Below are positions 37,058 through 46,382 of a stretch of 64,000 nucleotides of DNA, piece by piece (the stretch's first letter is position 1; every line of letters begins with the position of its first letter). The stretch covers positions 1 through 64,000 of the forward strand of contig NZ_SLYA01000004.1 of NCBI RefSeq assembly GCF_004340965.1. Reading direction: 5' to 3'. The position numbers and the translations under genes are program-made. This DNA comes from Sphingomonas sp. PP-CE-1A-559 (GTDB lineage Bacteria; Pseudomonadota; Alphaproteobacteria; Sphingomonadales; Sphingomonadaceae). The notes beneath the pieces are model-generated. The model was not told where the DNA came from. It saw only the letters and a list, made by a program, of their open reading frames with translations, and did no database searches.

Positions 37058-38286
37058 TCACGCGCAGAACATTTGGCGCGGGCGCTGGGGCGGCCTGTCT
37101 CGCCAGCATCGCACCCGCTGCAAAGGTCGCGAACGGTGCGAGGCCGTGGCCGTATCTGATCGGCGCGGACGTCTCGTGGATCCCGGAGGACGCGTTCGCC
37201 GGTGCGACGTATTTTGAGAACGGCGTCGCGAAGGACCCGCTGGACATCCTTCGCGATGCGGGATTCAACGCAATCAAGCTGCGGCTCTTCGTCGATCCTG
37301 CGAAGGGGTATTCGAGCGGCAAGCCGGGCGGGCCGTGGTGCGACCTGCCGCGCACGATCGCGTTCGCCAAGCGAATCAAGTCCGCCGGTTTCCACCTGTC
37401 GCTGACGCTGCATTATTCGGACACCTGGGCCGACCCGCAGCATCAGGACAAGCCCGCCGCCTGGGCTGCGCTCACCTTTCCCCAACTGGTCGAGGCAGTC
37501 CACCGCCATACCGTCGACGCGCTGTCGGCGATGAAGCGCGCGGGGGCCGCCCCCGACTTGGTCATGATCGGTAACGAGACGACCTTCGGCATGCTCTGGC
37601 CCGACGGACGCGTGCCGCTGACGATTCCGACCGGCAATCCGCAGACCGATGCGGTGCACATGAAGGTGCCCGGCGCCGGCGGGTACGACCGGTTCGCGAT
37701 GCTGTTGAAAGCCGGGATCGCCGGCGCGCGCGAAGCGACGCCCGAGGCGCGGGTGGCGGTGCACAATCATCTCGGGCGGCACTGGCCGATCGTCCGCTAC
37801 TGGATGGACAATCTGCTTCAGCGCGGGGTCAAATTCGATGCCACCGGCTTCTCCTGCTACCAGCAACAGGCGCAGGGCGACTGGGCGCGAACCTTTACCG
37901 AGTTCGCAAAGGCCTATCCCGAACACGGCTTTCTCGCGCTCGAATATTCGTCGCGCAAACGCTATTTGAACGACCTCGTCCACGCGCAGCCGCACGGCTG
38001 GGGCAGCTTCATCTGGGAGCCGACGCGGCACCAGGAAGCGATCTTCACGCATGAAGGCACGCCCGCCGGCGAAGGGCCCAAGCCCGACCTCCTCTCGCAG
38101 GGGATCAACGCCGCCGAAGCGCCCGGCGCCGTGACAGCGCCGACCGCACCGACGCCACCGAACGGCACGACGCCGTCGACCGGTCATGGCGGCCGCTACG
38201 ACGCGGACCCCGAATTTCTCACCCTCTATCGGACGATGGCGCGCGACTACGGGCTCAACCCTGCGCGTCCCAACAGGAGACTATAA
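37054..38286 (+). CDS. GH53 arabinogalactan endo-beta-1,4-galactanase
   Basis: 410 residues. A twin-arginine-like signal (MITRRTFGAGAGAACLASIA) is followed by the GH53 barrel: IGADVSWIPEDA, FNAIKLRLFVDPAKGY, LTLHYSDTWADPQHQDKP, the acid/base Glu in IGNETTFGMLW, and the probable nucleophile in FLALEYSS. A Pro/Thr/Ala-rich insertion (about 350-375) near the C-terminus is low-complexity and unusual. It cuts beta-1,4-galactan side chains into oligomers for GH35. Its ATG overlaps the GH35 stop (ATGA). Confidence 0.94.
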   Translation: MITRRTFGAGAGAACLASIAPAAKVANGARPWPYLIGADVSWIPEDAFAGATYFENGVAKDPLDILRDAGFNAIKLRLFVDPAKGYSSGKPGGPWCDLPRTIAFAKRIKSAGFHLSLTLHYSDTWADPQHQDKPAAWAALTFPQLVEAVHRHTVDALSAMKRAGAAPDLVMIGNETTFGMLWPDGRVPLTIPTGNPQTDAVHMKVPGAGGYDRFAMLLKAGIAGAREATPEARVAVHNHLGRHWPIVRYWMDNLLQRGVKFDATGFSCYQQQAQGDWARTFTEFAKAYPEHGFLALEYSSRKRYLNDLVHAQPHGWGSFIWEPTRHQEAIFTHEGTPAGEGPKPDLLSQGINAAEAPGAVTAPTAPTPPNGTTPSTGHGGRYDADPEFLTLYRTMARDYGLNPARPNRRL

Positions 38287-39399
38287 GTGGCTGCCCTCAC
38301 CCATAATGTGCCGCGCGCGGACGTGACCGCTGCGATCGCCAAGCTGATGGACAACCTCGTCAACATCAAGGACGAGACCGGCGAGTTCCTGCTGCGCCTC
38401 GAAGACGGCCGGGTCATCGACACCAAGGGCTGGGCGGGCTGGGAATGGACGCACGGCGTCGGCCTGTTCGGGATGTGGCGCTATTACGAGCAGACCGGCG
38501 ACGCGGGCGCGCTGGCGATCATCAAGCAGTGGTTCGAGGATCGTTTCGCCGAGGGCACGCCGACCAAGAACATCAACACCGTCGCGCCGTTCATCACGCT
38601 CGCCTATCTTTACGAGCGCGAGCCAGATCCGCGCTACATCCCCTATCTCGACACCTGGGCCGAGTGGCTGATGGCGCCGGACGGGCTGCCCAAGACCGAG
38701 GAGGGCGGGTTCCAGCACATCGTCTACAATGACGAGAACCCGGGTGAGATGTGGGACGACACGCTGATGATGTCGGTGTTGCCGCTCGCCAAGATCGGCC
38801 TGCTGCTCGACCGCCCGCACTATGTCGAGGAGGCCAAGCGGCAGTTCCTCGTCCATATCAAATATCTGTTCGACAAGAAGACCGGGCTCTGGTTCCACGG
38901 CTGGGATTTCAACGGGCGGCACAATTTCGCGGAGGCGCTGTGGGCCCGCGGCAATTGCTGGGTGACGATCGCGATCCCGGAGATCATCGAGATCCTCGAC
39001 CTGCCGGTGGGCGACGCGTTCCGCACCTTCCTGATCGATACGCTCGCAGCGCAGGTGAAGACGCTCGCCGAGACGCAGGACGAGAGCGGCCTGTGGCACA
39101 CGCTGGTGATGGACCCGACCAGCTATCTCGAGGCGTCGGCGACCGCGGGCTTCGCCTATGGCATCCTGAAGGGCGTCCGGAAGGGCTATCTGCCGCGCCA
39201 CTACGAGGCGGTCGGGATCAAGGCCGTGCAGGGCGTGCTCGCCAATATCGACGAGGCCGGCGAACTGAAGCAGGTCAGCTTCGGCACCGCAATGGGCGAC
39301 ACGCAGCAATTCTACAAGGACATCGCGCTCACCTCGATGCCTTACGGCCAGAGCCTCGCGATGGTCGCGCTCGCCGAGTTCCTCCGGACCTATATCTGA
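38287..39399 (+). CDS. GH105 unsaturated rhamnogalacturonyl hydrolase
   Basis: 370 residues starting at a GTG directly after the GH53 stop. It has no signal peptide. The alpha/alpha six-barrel has MWDDTLMMSVLPLAKIG with the catalytic Asp (157/158), LWFHGWDFNG, WARGNCWVTIA and DPTSYLEASATAGFAYG, all typical of YteR/YesR. It hydrolyses the unsaturated galacturonosyl-rhamnose disaccharide made by RG lyases, giving rhamnose and 4-deoxy-5-hexosulose uronate. Lack of export places this step in the cytoplasm, next to KduI and the rhamnose enzymes. Confidence 0.94.
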   Translation: MAALTHNVPRADVTAAIAKLMDNLVNIKDETGEFLLRLEDGRVIDTKGWAGWEWTHGVGLFGMWRYYEQTGDAGALAIIKQWFEDRFAEGTPTKNINTVAPFITLAYLYEREPDPRYIPYLDTWAEWLMAPDGLPKTEEGGFQHIVYNDENPGEMWDDTLMMSVLPLAKIGLLLDRPHYVEEAKRQFLVHIKYLFDKKTGLWFHGWDFNGRHNFAEALWARGNCWVTIAIPEIIEILDLPVGDAFRTFLIDTLAAQVKTLAETQDESGLWHTLVMDPTSYLEASATAGFAYGILKGVRKGYLPRHYEAVGIKAVQGVLANIDEAGELKQVSFGTAMGDTQQFYKDIALTSMPYGQSLAMVALAEFLRTYI

Positions 39400-41978
39400 C
39401 CCTGCGGCGTGCCTTGTTCGCGGCCGCGCTATGGCTCGGGGCGCCAGCCTCGGCCGAGCCGGTCGCACGTCTTGTGTCGTTCGAGCCCGGGGCGGGTCTC
39501 GCACTGGCGGACGCGCAAGGCATCGCGCGCGTGGTGACGGCGCCGGGTGACCACGAGGTCGTCCGGATCGCCGCCGCCGACCTGACGAGTGACATACGGC
39601 GCGTAACGGGTGCCACGACTGCCAACGGCACGCAGATCTGGCTCGGCACGCTCGGCAGCAACGCCGCGATTGACCGGCTGGTCCGGCGGGGCACGCTCGA
39701 CGTCTCGAAACTGCGCGACGCGTGGGAGAGCTTCGTGATCGCCACCGTCGCCAACCCCGCACCCGGTATCCCGGCAGCGCTGGTGATCGTCGGCAGCGAT
39801 CGTCGCGGGACCGCGTTCGGCGCGTACGAGCTGTCGCGCGCGATCGGTGTGTCGCCCTGGCATTGGTGGGCCGACGCCACGCCCGAGCATCACGCCGCGA
39901 TTTATGCGGCGACCGGTCTCCACCGCTACGGGCCGCCGTCGGTCCGGTATCGCGGGATTTTCCTCAACGACGAGGATTGGGGGCTGCAACCTTGGGCCGC
40001 GGGCACGTTCGAGCCCGAGGCCGGCACGATCGGGCCGAAGACCTATGCCAAACTGTTCGAGCTCATGCTGCGGCTGAAGGCGAACATGGTCTGGCCGGCG
40101 ATGCACAAGGTCACCGCGCCGTTCAACGCGAACCCCGAGAATGCGCGCCTCGCCGACCGCTATGCGATCGTCATGGGATCGAGCCATGCCGAGCCGATGC
40201 TGCGCAACAATGTCGGCGAATGGACGGCACCGGCGGCCGAGTTCAACTATGTGACCAACCCCGCCGGCGTGGCCGACTATTGGCGCACACGCGTCAGGGC
40301 GAACGGCCAGTACGAGAACGTCTGGACGCTCGGGATGCGCGGGATCCACGACAGCGGGATCGTCGGCCCGACCACCGACGACGCGCGCCGATCGTTGCTC
40401 GAACGCATATTCACCGACCAGCGCGCGATGCTGGCGCGCGGCGTGAACCGGGATCTCACGCGCGTCCCGCAGGTCTTCTCGCCGTACAAGGAAGTGCTCG
40501 ACGTGTATCGCGGCGGGCTGAAGGTACCCGATGACGTCACGCTGATGTGGCCCGACGATAATTTCGGCTATATCCGCCACGTCCCCGACGCCGCCGAACG
40601 CGCGCGATTGGGCGGATCGGGCATCTATTATCACTTGTCCTATCTTGGCGCGCCGCTGTCGTATCTCTGGCTGTCGACCACCCCGCCCGCGCTGATCCGC
40701 GAGGAACTTGGGCGGGCCTGGGATGCGGGTGCGCGGCGGATGTGGGTCGCCAATGTCGGCGACCTCAAGCCCGCGGAACTCGCGATCGATTATTTCCTGC
40801 GGCTTGCGTGGGACGTACCGGGCACGCGCGGCAAACCGATCGATACCGTCGTCACGGACTGGGCGGCGGGCACGGTCGGCGCCGATGTCGCGCCGGAGAT
40901 CGCCGCGATCATGGCCGAGCATCACCGGCTGAACTTCCAGCGCCGGCCCGAGCATCTGCAATGGTGGCTGCCCGGCGAACTTTCGAAGCCGAGTCCGCTT
41001 GCCCCTGCCGAGATCGCAACCCGCCTCGCCGCCTTCGATACGTTGCGCGCGCGCGTCCGCTCGGTCGCGCCGCGCGTTGCGCTCAACCGTCGCGATGCGT
41101 TCTTCGAGCTGGTCGACTATCCGGTGACTGCGGCGGCGCTCGCCAACACGCGCGTGTTCGATGCCGAGGCGCATGACCGCCTGCGCGATACCGATCCGGA
41201 TGGTGCGGCGGTGGCCGGCGAGCGATCGCGCGCAGCGGACGCTGAAATCACCGCGCTGACGCGCCGCTACAATAATGAGATCGCGGGCGGGAAGTGGCGG
41301 GGGATGATGGCCGTCGAACCCGCCGACGGGCAATGGCGCCGTTACCGCTTGTCGGTTCCAATCCTGCCCGTCCCAACTTCTCCTCCCCGGCGGAGGCCGG
41401 GGCCCAGTTGGAACGTCCCTGGTGAGATCGCGCCGCCCAGCATTACCTCAGCCTTGCCAACTGGGCCCAGGCCTTCGCCGGGGAACCGGGCAGTTTTGCC
41501 GGCTTCGACGATCGTGGTTGAGGCGGAGACTTCGGAGAGCCCGCGTAATGGCTGGCGCGTGGTCGACGGCCTTGGCCGCAACGGTGTAGTGATAGCCGCG
41601 GCGGCGCCAGCAACGCTGTCGTATAGTGTCACGCTCCCGCCTGGTCGCTGGCAGCTCGCAGCGGAAATCTTGCCGACCTATCCTACGACCGAAAGCGCCG
41701 ACCTGGCGGTATCGGTCGCGATCGACGGCAGGCCGCCCGTTCGCGTCGGTGTTCCGCGCAAGACCGGTGATCGGGCATGGGCGCTCGCGGTGCTCGACAA
41801 CCGTCTCGATCTTGCGCTGCCGACACCGCTCGCGGCCGGACGTCACAGTGTGACGATCGGGATCGACGACTCGGCGATCGTGTTCGACGCGCTGCGCTTC
41901 GATCCGCTTTCCGCCTCATCTCCAGCCGCCTCATCTTCAGCCAACGCCGGTACCCAAGGACTTTCGCATGGCCACTGA
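39396..41978 (+). CDS. GH115 family glycosidase (alpha-glucuronidase type)
   Basis: About 860 residues. The mature start PVARLVSFEPGAGLALAD follows a Sec signal. GH115 blocks include RYRGIFLNDEDWGLQPWA, LRLKANMVWPAMHK, FSPYKEVLDVY, TLMWPDDNFGYIRH and SGIYYHLSYLGAPLSYLW. A C-terminal domain (IVVEAETSESPRNGW onward) is carbohydrate-binding-like. The start is unclear: no ATG or GTG precedes the signal, so a CTG at 39396 overlapping the GH105 stop, or a TTG at 39414, is needed. A 99-bp inverted-repeat element at 41385-41483 is read in frame between the two domains. Known members remove glucuronate from xylan or arabinogalactan; the substrate here is probably a pectin-linked side chain. Confidence 0.87.
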   Translation: MTLRRALFAAALWLGAPASAEPVARLVSFEPGAGLALADAQGIARVVTAPGDHEVVRIAAADLTSDIRRVTGATTANGTQIWLGTLGSNAAIDRLVRRGTLDVSKLRDAWESFVIATVANPAPGIPAALVIVGSDRRGTAFGAYELSRAIGVSPWHWWADATPEHHAAIYAATGLHRYGPPSVRYRGIFLNDEDWGLQPWAAGTFEPEAGTIGPKTYAKLFELMLRLKANMVWPAMHKVTAPFNANPENARLADRYAIVMGSSHAEPMLRNNVGEWTAPAAEFNYVTNPAGVADYWRTRVRANGQYENVWTLGMRGIHDSGIVGPTTDDARRSLLERIFTDQRAMLARGVNRDLTRVPQVFSPYKEVLDVYRGGLKVPDDVTLMWPDDNFGYIRHVPDAAERARLGGSGIYYHLSYLGAPLSYLWLSTTPPALIREELGRAWDAGARRMWVANVGDLKPAELAIDYFLRLAWDVPGTRGKPIDTVVTDWAAGTVGADVAPEIAAIMAEHHRLNFQRRPEHLQWWLPGELSKPSPLAPAEIATRLAAFDTLRARVRSVAPRVALNRRDAFFELVDYPVTAAALANTRVFDAEAHDRLRDTDPDGAAVAGERSRAADAEITALTRRYNNEIAGGKWRGMMAVEPADGQWRRYRLSVPILPVPTSPPRRRPGPSWNVPGEIAPPSITSALPTGPRPSPGNRAVLPASTIVVEAETSESPRNGWRVVDGLGRNGVVIAAAAPATLSYSVTLPPGRWQLAAEILPTYPTTESADLAVSVAIDGRPPVRVGVPRKTGDRAWALAVLDNRLDLALPTPLAAGRHSVTIGIDDSAIVFDALRFDPLSASSPAASSSANAGTQGLSHGH
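41385..41483. repeat. Inverted-repeat element inserted in frame in the GH115 gene
   Basis: Two 27-bp arms (41385-41411 and 41457-41483) are inverted copies with 2 mismatches, around a 45-bp centre. The total of 99 bp is a multiple of three and is translated as a Pro/Arg-rich linker (PPRRRPGPSW). It resembles mobile intergenic repeats of sphingomonads rather than normal coding sequence. Confidence 0.78.
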
Positions 41979-43512
41979 TCCGATCGCCGCCCGTCGGGCA
42001 ATGCCGCTCGCGCCTGCCCGTCCGGTACGCTGGTATAATCTGCTCGCCTACGGATCGAACGACGTGCTCGGCGCGGGGTCGATGGCGGTCATCAGCACGT
42101 GGATCCTGATTTTCTACACCAGCTTCTGCGGACTGTCCGCTGCGCAGGCGACGATCATCTTCGGCGTCGCGCGCGTGCTCGATGCGTTTACCAGCCCGAC
42201 GATCGGCCACCTGTCGGACAATCTCGGGCGGAGCTGGCTGGGGCGCAAGTTCGGCCGGCGGCGGTTCTTCATCCTCGCCGCGATCCCGCTGCTGCCGTCG
42301 TTCGCGATCATGTGGGTCGCAGGCCAGGGCTTCTGGTATTACCTCGTGACGTACGTGCTGTTCGAGATGGTCTACGCGATGGAGATCATCCCGTACGAGA
42401 CGCTCGCGTCGGAAATGGCGACCGACTACCGCACCAAGGCGAAGTTCGCCGGCGCGCGCATCCTGTGCGGCCAGTGCTCGGCGATCGCGGCGGCGTTCCT
42501 GCCGGGCTGGCTGATCGCGTATCTCGGCCCGGATTCGCCCGACACGTATCTGTATATGGGCATGATCTTCTCGGTCCTGTTCATGGGCGCCGCGGGATTA
42601 CTGTACGCGTTCAGCTGGGAACGGCAGCGGCCCGAGGGGCTCGACGAGGTCCAGGCCGTCGAGAAGGCGTCGCTCGGCGCGGCGTTCAAGGCGCTGTACC
42701 GCAACCTGTTCTCGACGTTGCGGATCCGCGCGTTCCGACTGCATCTCGGCATGTATCTGGGCGGGTACATCAGCCAGGACATCTACAATGCGGCGTTCAC
42801 CTATTTCGTGATCTTCGCGCTCGCCGGATCGACCGCGGTGGTCGCGAACCTGGTTGGCGTGACGTACATCGTCCAGCTCGTCGCGGTCGTGCTGGCGATC
42901 AATTTCGCGCTGCGCCTGTCGCCTGCCGCCGCCTACCGGTTTGCAGCACTCAGCTTTGCGATCGGGGTGGTGATCTTCCTCGCGATGTACGCGGCGGGTT
43001 ATACCGCGACGTCGGCGCTGTTCTGGCTGCCGGTGGTGTTCGCCGGGCTCGGTCGCGGCGCGCTGAACTACATCCCGTGGGCGACCTACAACTATATGGC
43101 GGACGTCGACGAGATCGTCACCGGGCGTCGTCGCGAGGGCGCGTTCGCCGGCGTGATGACGTTCGTGCGCAAGATGAGCCAGGCGCTGGCGGTGATCCTG
43201 GTCGGGCAGGTGATGCAGGCGTCGGGCTTCGTCTCGAAGGCAACCGCGCAGAGCCCGCAGGCGATCTACGCGATCGTCGCGGTGCTCGGCGCGGGGACGA
43301 TCGCGATGCTGGTGTTCGGGGTGCTCGTGTCGACGCGTTTCCGGCTGACGCCCGCCACGCATGCGATCCTGCTGGAGGAGATCGAGCATCTGCGGCGCGG
43401 CGAGCGGACTCCATCGACGCCGGACAACGCGCGCGTGGTCGAGGATCTGTCGGGCTGGTCCTACGATAAGCTGTGGGGCAACAACCCCGTCGCGGCGGCG
43501 GGCACGCGGTGA
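41968..43512 (+). CDS. GPH-family glycoside:cation symporter (MFS)
   Basis: 514 residues with about 12 membrane helices. The N-terminal WYNLLAYGSNDVLGAGSMAV, the loop GHLSDNLGRSWLGRKFGRRR and PYETLASEMATDYRTKAKF are features of glycoside-pentoside-hexuronide symporters (LacS/YicJ type). It should import a sugar, uronate or disaccharide with H+ or Na+. Placed with the cytoplasmic GH105, its most attractive cargo is unsaturated galacturonosyl-rhamnose (inference). Its ATG overlaps the end of the GH115 gene by 11 bp. Confidence 0.9.
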   Translation: MATDPIAARRAMPLAPARPVRWYNLLAYGSNDVLGAGSMAVISTWILIFYTSFCGLSAAQATIIFGVARVLDAFTSPTIGHLSDNLGRSWLGRKFGRRRFFILAAIPLLPSFAIMWVAGQGFWYYLVTYVLFEMVYAMEIIPYETLASEMATDYRTKAKFAGARILCGQCSAIAAAFLPGWLIAYLGPDSPDTYLYMGMIFSVLFMGAAGLLYAFSWERQRPEGLDEVQAVEKASLGAAFKALYRNLFSTLRIRAFRLHLGMYLGGYISQDIYNAAFTYFVIFALAGSTAVVANLVGVTYIVQLVAVVLAINFALRLSPAAAYRFAALSFAIGVVIFLAMYAAGYTATSALFWLPVVFAGLGRGALNYIPWATYNYMADVDEIVTGRRREGAFAGVMTFVRKMSQALAVILVGQVMQASGFVSKATAQSPQAIYAIVAVLGAGTIAMLVFGVLVSTRFRLTPATHAILLEEIEHLRRGERTPSTPDNARVVEDLSGWSYDKLWGNNPVAAAGTR

Positions 43513-44467
43513 TCCTGTTCGCCGCCGCGTTGCTCGCCGGCGCGCCGGTTGCGCTGAAACCTCTGTTCCGCGATCCGGTACACGACGGCGCCGCCGATCC
43601 CTCGACTGTCTATGATGCGGCCCGCCGCGAATGGGTGATGTTCTACACCAACCGCCGCGCCTGCCGATGGCCGACGCGAAGGACGTGCGCTGGGTGCATG
43701 GTACCGCGATAGGCACCGCGCGCTCGCGTGACGGCGTGCACTGGCGCTACGGCGGCACCGCGGCGATCCCCGCGTCCTGCACCGGCGCGACGCTGTGGGC
43801 GCCCGATGTCCAGTATCTCGGAGGGCGGTGGCATATGTGGCTGACCGTCGTGCCGGGCGTCTTCCGCGACTGGAACGCTCCGCGGTTCATCGTCCACCTG
43901 ACCTCGCGCGACCTGAAGCGCTGGACCTGCGGCGAGCGGCTGTCGCTCGGCTCCGACCGGGTGATCGATGCGAGCGTCGCGGCGCTGCCCGGTGGCGGCT
44001 ATCGACTCTGGTATAACGACGAGCGGCTGAACAAGGCGATCCGCTACGCCGACAGCGACGATCTGGTGCACTGGCGCGTGAAGGGCACGATCGTCGACAC
44101 GCCCGGCGAGGGACCGAAGGCGTTCCGCTGGAAGGGCCGGTGGTGGCTGATCTCCGATGCGTGGAAGGGATTGCTGGCGATGCGCTCGACGGATGGCGAG
44201 CACTGGACGCGGCAACCTGATTATCTGCTCGCGACGCCGGGCCACGCCGAAACCGATCGCGCCAAAGGGCAGCATCCCGATGTGATCGTCGCGGGAGATC
44301 GCGCGTACATCGTCTATTTCGTCCAGCAGTCCGGCGAACCACAGTCCACGCGCGATCCCGAATGGCACCGCCGCAGCGTGCTCCAGATTGCCGAACTGAA
44401 GGAAATCGAGGGCATCCTCACGGTGGACCGCGACGCGCCGACCGTGATCCGGCTCGCACGCCGCTAG
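43509..44467 (+). pseudogene. GH43/GH32-like beta-propeller glycosidase, frameshifted
   Basis: A GTG at 43509, overlapping the symporter stop, opens a frame with a signal peptide (ILFAAALLAGAPVAL) and DPSTVYDAARREWVMFYTNRR. At about 43659-43661 the frame breaks. The matching continuation (PMADAKDVRWVHGTAIGTA, then TLWAPDVQYLGGRWHMWL, YNDERLNKAIRYADSDD and GQHPDVIVAGDRAYIVYF) is in another frame and runs to 44467. Deletion of one base in GCCGCGCC explains it; the first frame ends at a TAG at 43710. A restart at the ATG at 43667 would lose the signal and the first catalytic Asp. The family is a five-bladed propeller, probably arabinan-active. Confidence 0.75.
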
Positions 44468-45300
44468 TCGAGAAAGCCGACCTGCCGCAGCCACGCCTCG
44501 CACAGCGCCGGCCAGATCGAGACGGGGAGACCCTGCGTATCGAGCGCAAAACCATGCGGCGCGTCGGCGAAGACGTGGAGTTCGGCTGCACCGCCGGCAT
44601 CCTGCCACGCCGTGTGGAGCCGGCGGGCGTTCTCGGCCGGAACGACGGGGTCGTTGCCGGCATAGACGATGAAAGCAGGCGGCGGCGACGGCAGAAGTTG
44701 CGCATCGGGTTGCAGCCGATCGTACATCGCCTGCTTCTCGACCGGCGGCAGAGGCGGCTTGTCGACGATGATCGTCCGCCCCGCCGCGTTGGTGGAGATC
44801 GGGGCATACCCCATGACCATCACGTCGGGCCGCGTCGGCGCGTCGGGATGACGCGATACCGGCGCCGTCCATTCGTCCGGATACGCCGCGGCGAGGCATG
44901 CAGCCAGATGACCGCCAGACGATAGTCCGACCACGCCGAGCCCCGCCAGTGCGAGACCGCTTCCACGGATCATCCGCATCGCCTTACGCGCGTCGTCGAG
45001 CGGTGCGGCAATACCGTTGGCAGCATTGGGGAAGCGGTGGATCAGGACGAACGCATGATAGCCGAGCCCCGTCAGCCAGGCCGCGACCTGCACCCCTTCC
45101 CTGCCCGCCATCAACTGCGTGTAGCCACCGCCGCCAAGCACGAGCATCGCCCGGCCGTTGGGCTTGGCGGCACGAAACCCGAGCAGCACCGGCTGGTCGA
45201 CCGCCGTCACGACCGCAACCTCGGCCGCGACCGAGAGATCCTCGAACGTCACCGCGGGCTCGTCCGCCCACAGCGGCCACACATCATCTGCACCCAGCAT
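44464..45300 (-). CDS. Alpha/beta hydrolase, esterase-like, cytoplasmic
   Basis: 278 residues without a signal peptide. Core features are the loop VLGGGGYTQL (the usual His-Gly-Gly-Gly reads Gly-Gly-Gly-Gly), the nucleophile motif GLSSGGHLAACLA, the Asp in AGNDPVVP and the His in DAPHGFAL. It is of the same fold as the exported esterase at 22644 but shorter and intracellular. It ends the minus-strand rhamnose operon, and its ATG overlaps the GH43 stop (TGATG). It may de-esterify imported oligosaccharides; the substrate is unknown. Confidence 0.82.
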   Translation of the reverse strand: MLGADDVWPLWADEPAVTFEDLSVAAEVAVVTAVDQPVLLGFRAAKPNGRAMLVLGGGGYTQLMAGREGVQVAAWLTGLGYHAFVLIHRFPNAANGIAAPLDDARKAMRMIRGSGLALAGLGVVGLSSGGHLAACLAAAYPDEWTAPVSRHPDAPTRPDVMVMGYAPISTNAAGRTIIVDKPPLPPVEKQAMYDRLQPDAQLLPSPPPAFIVYAGNDPVVPAENARRLHTAWQDAGGAAELHVFADAPHGFALDTQGLPVSIWPALCEAWLRQVGFLD

Positions 45301-46382
45301 CACGAACACCCCGGTTTAGCGTTGTCGAACGACGAGTGCCCCGGCGTGCAGGGATGCGTCGGATACGCCTCGCCGTCGAGTTCGGTCGCCTCGCGTACCA
45401 CCGCCAGCCGGTCCCCCTCGTCACGCATCTCGTACAGTTTGCCGAGCGCGAAGTTGAACGGGCGGTGGAGGATCATCATCAGCCGGCCGTCGAACGTACG
45501 GAACAGCATGCCGTGGCCGCTGTCGCGTTCGACGAGCGGACCGAGTTGCTCCCACGGACCTTCGATGCCCCCCGATCGCGATCGCGCCTGCCCCTCGACA
45601 TAGCCCTTCTTGCCATAGCTCGACCACAGCATCAGCAATGCACCGGTCTTGCTGCGGTACAGTTCGGGACCGTCGGTGACATAGACCGTGTCGCCATCGG
45701 GCTGCTTCTGGCCGACCACCCACGCGGCGTCGTTCGCACTGAACAGGCGCTTCGCCGAGCCCGCCGCAGACAGGTCGTCGTTCAGCGGCACGGCTTCCAT
45801 CGTGCCGATCGTCGTCTGCCACCATTCGTGCGCGTAGACGAGCCACGGCTTGCCCTTCGGGTCGACGTACAGTGTGCCGTCGAGCGACATCTGGTCCTTC
45901 GACACGATCGGCTCGCCGCCCCGAACCAATGCGTAAGGCCCGTCGATCTTGTCCGCGACCGCGAGCACTGTGCCGCGGCGATAGGTCGCGCGCTTGCCGT
46001 TGGGCGTCAGCGGCGACGCGGGATCGTGGAAGGTAACGAAAAGGTACCAGCGGTTCTTCCAGCGGTGCACTTCCGGCGCCCAGCTTCCCGCCTTGGCCCA
46101 GACGTCGCCGGGCAACACGAACACCAGCTTGGGCTTGGTCCAGTGCTTCAGGTCGCGGCTCGCATACATCATCGTGCCCAGCCGCGAGTCGCCGGTCATC
46201 GCGACCTCGTTGCGGGTGAAGAGGTAATAGGTGCGGCTGGCCTTGTCGGCGACGATCCACGGATCGTGGAGGTGCATCGCGGTCATCACCAGCGGTGCGT
46301 CGGGCTCGCGTGGCGGGGTTGCGGGTGCGGCCCCCGCAAGTGCCAGCAGGCTGGCGGCGATCAGGTGCGCGATCCGGGTCAT
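45300..46382 (-). CDS. GH43-family glycosidase, exported
   Basis: 360 residues. The Sec signal is about 1-23 (ALAGAAPATP). The five-bladed propeller has the catalytic Asp in MHLHDPWIVAD, the second Asp likely in SLDGTLYVD, and the acid Glu in VTDGPELYRSKTG. WAPEVHRWKNRWYLFVTF is typical of GH43. It likely acts on alpha-L-arabinofuranose or galactose in RG-I side chains. Its ATG overlaps the rhaT stop as ATGA, so it is co-translated with the rhamnose transporter. Confidence 0.88.
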   Translation of the reverse strand: MTRIAHLIAASLLALAGAAPATPPREPDAPLVMTAMHLHDPWIVADKASRTYYLFTRNEVAMTGDSRLGTMMYASRDLKHWTKPKLVFVLPGDVWAKAGSWAPEVHRWKNRWYLFVTFHDPASPLTPNGKRATYRRGTVLAVADKIDGPYALVRGGEPIVSKDQMSLDGTLYVDPKGKPWLVYAHEWWQTTIGTMEAVPLNDDLSAAGSAKRLFSANDAAWVVGQKQPDGDTVYVTDGPELYRSKTGALLMLWSSYGKKGYVEGQARSRSGGIEGPWEQLGPLVERDSGHGMLFRTFDGRLMMILHRPFNFALGKLYEMRDEGDRLAVVREATELDGEAYPTHPCTPGHSSFDNAKPGCS

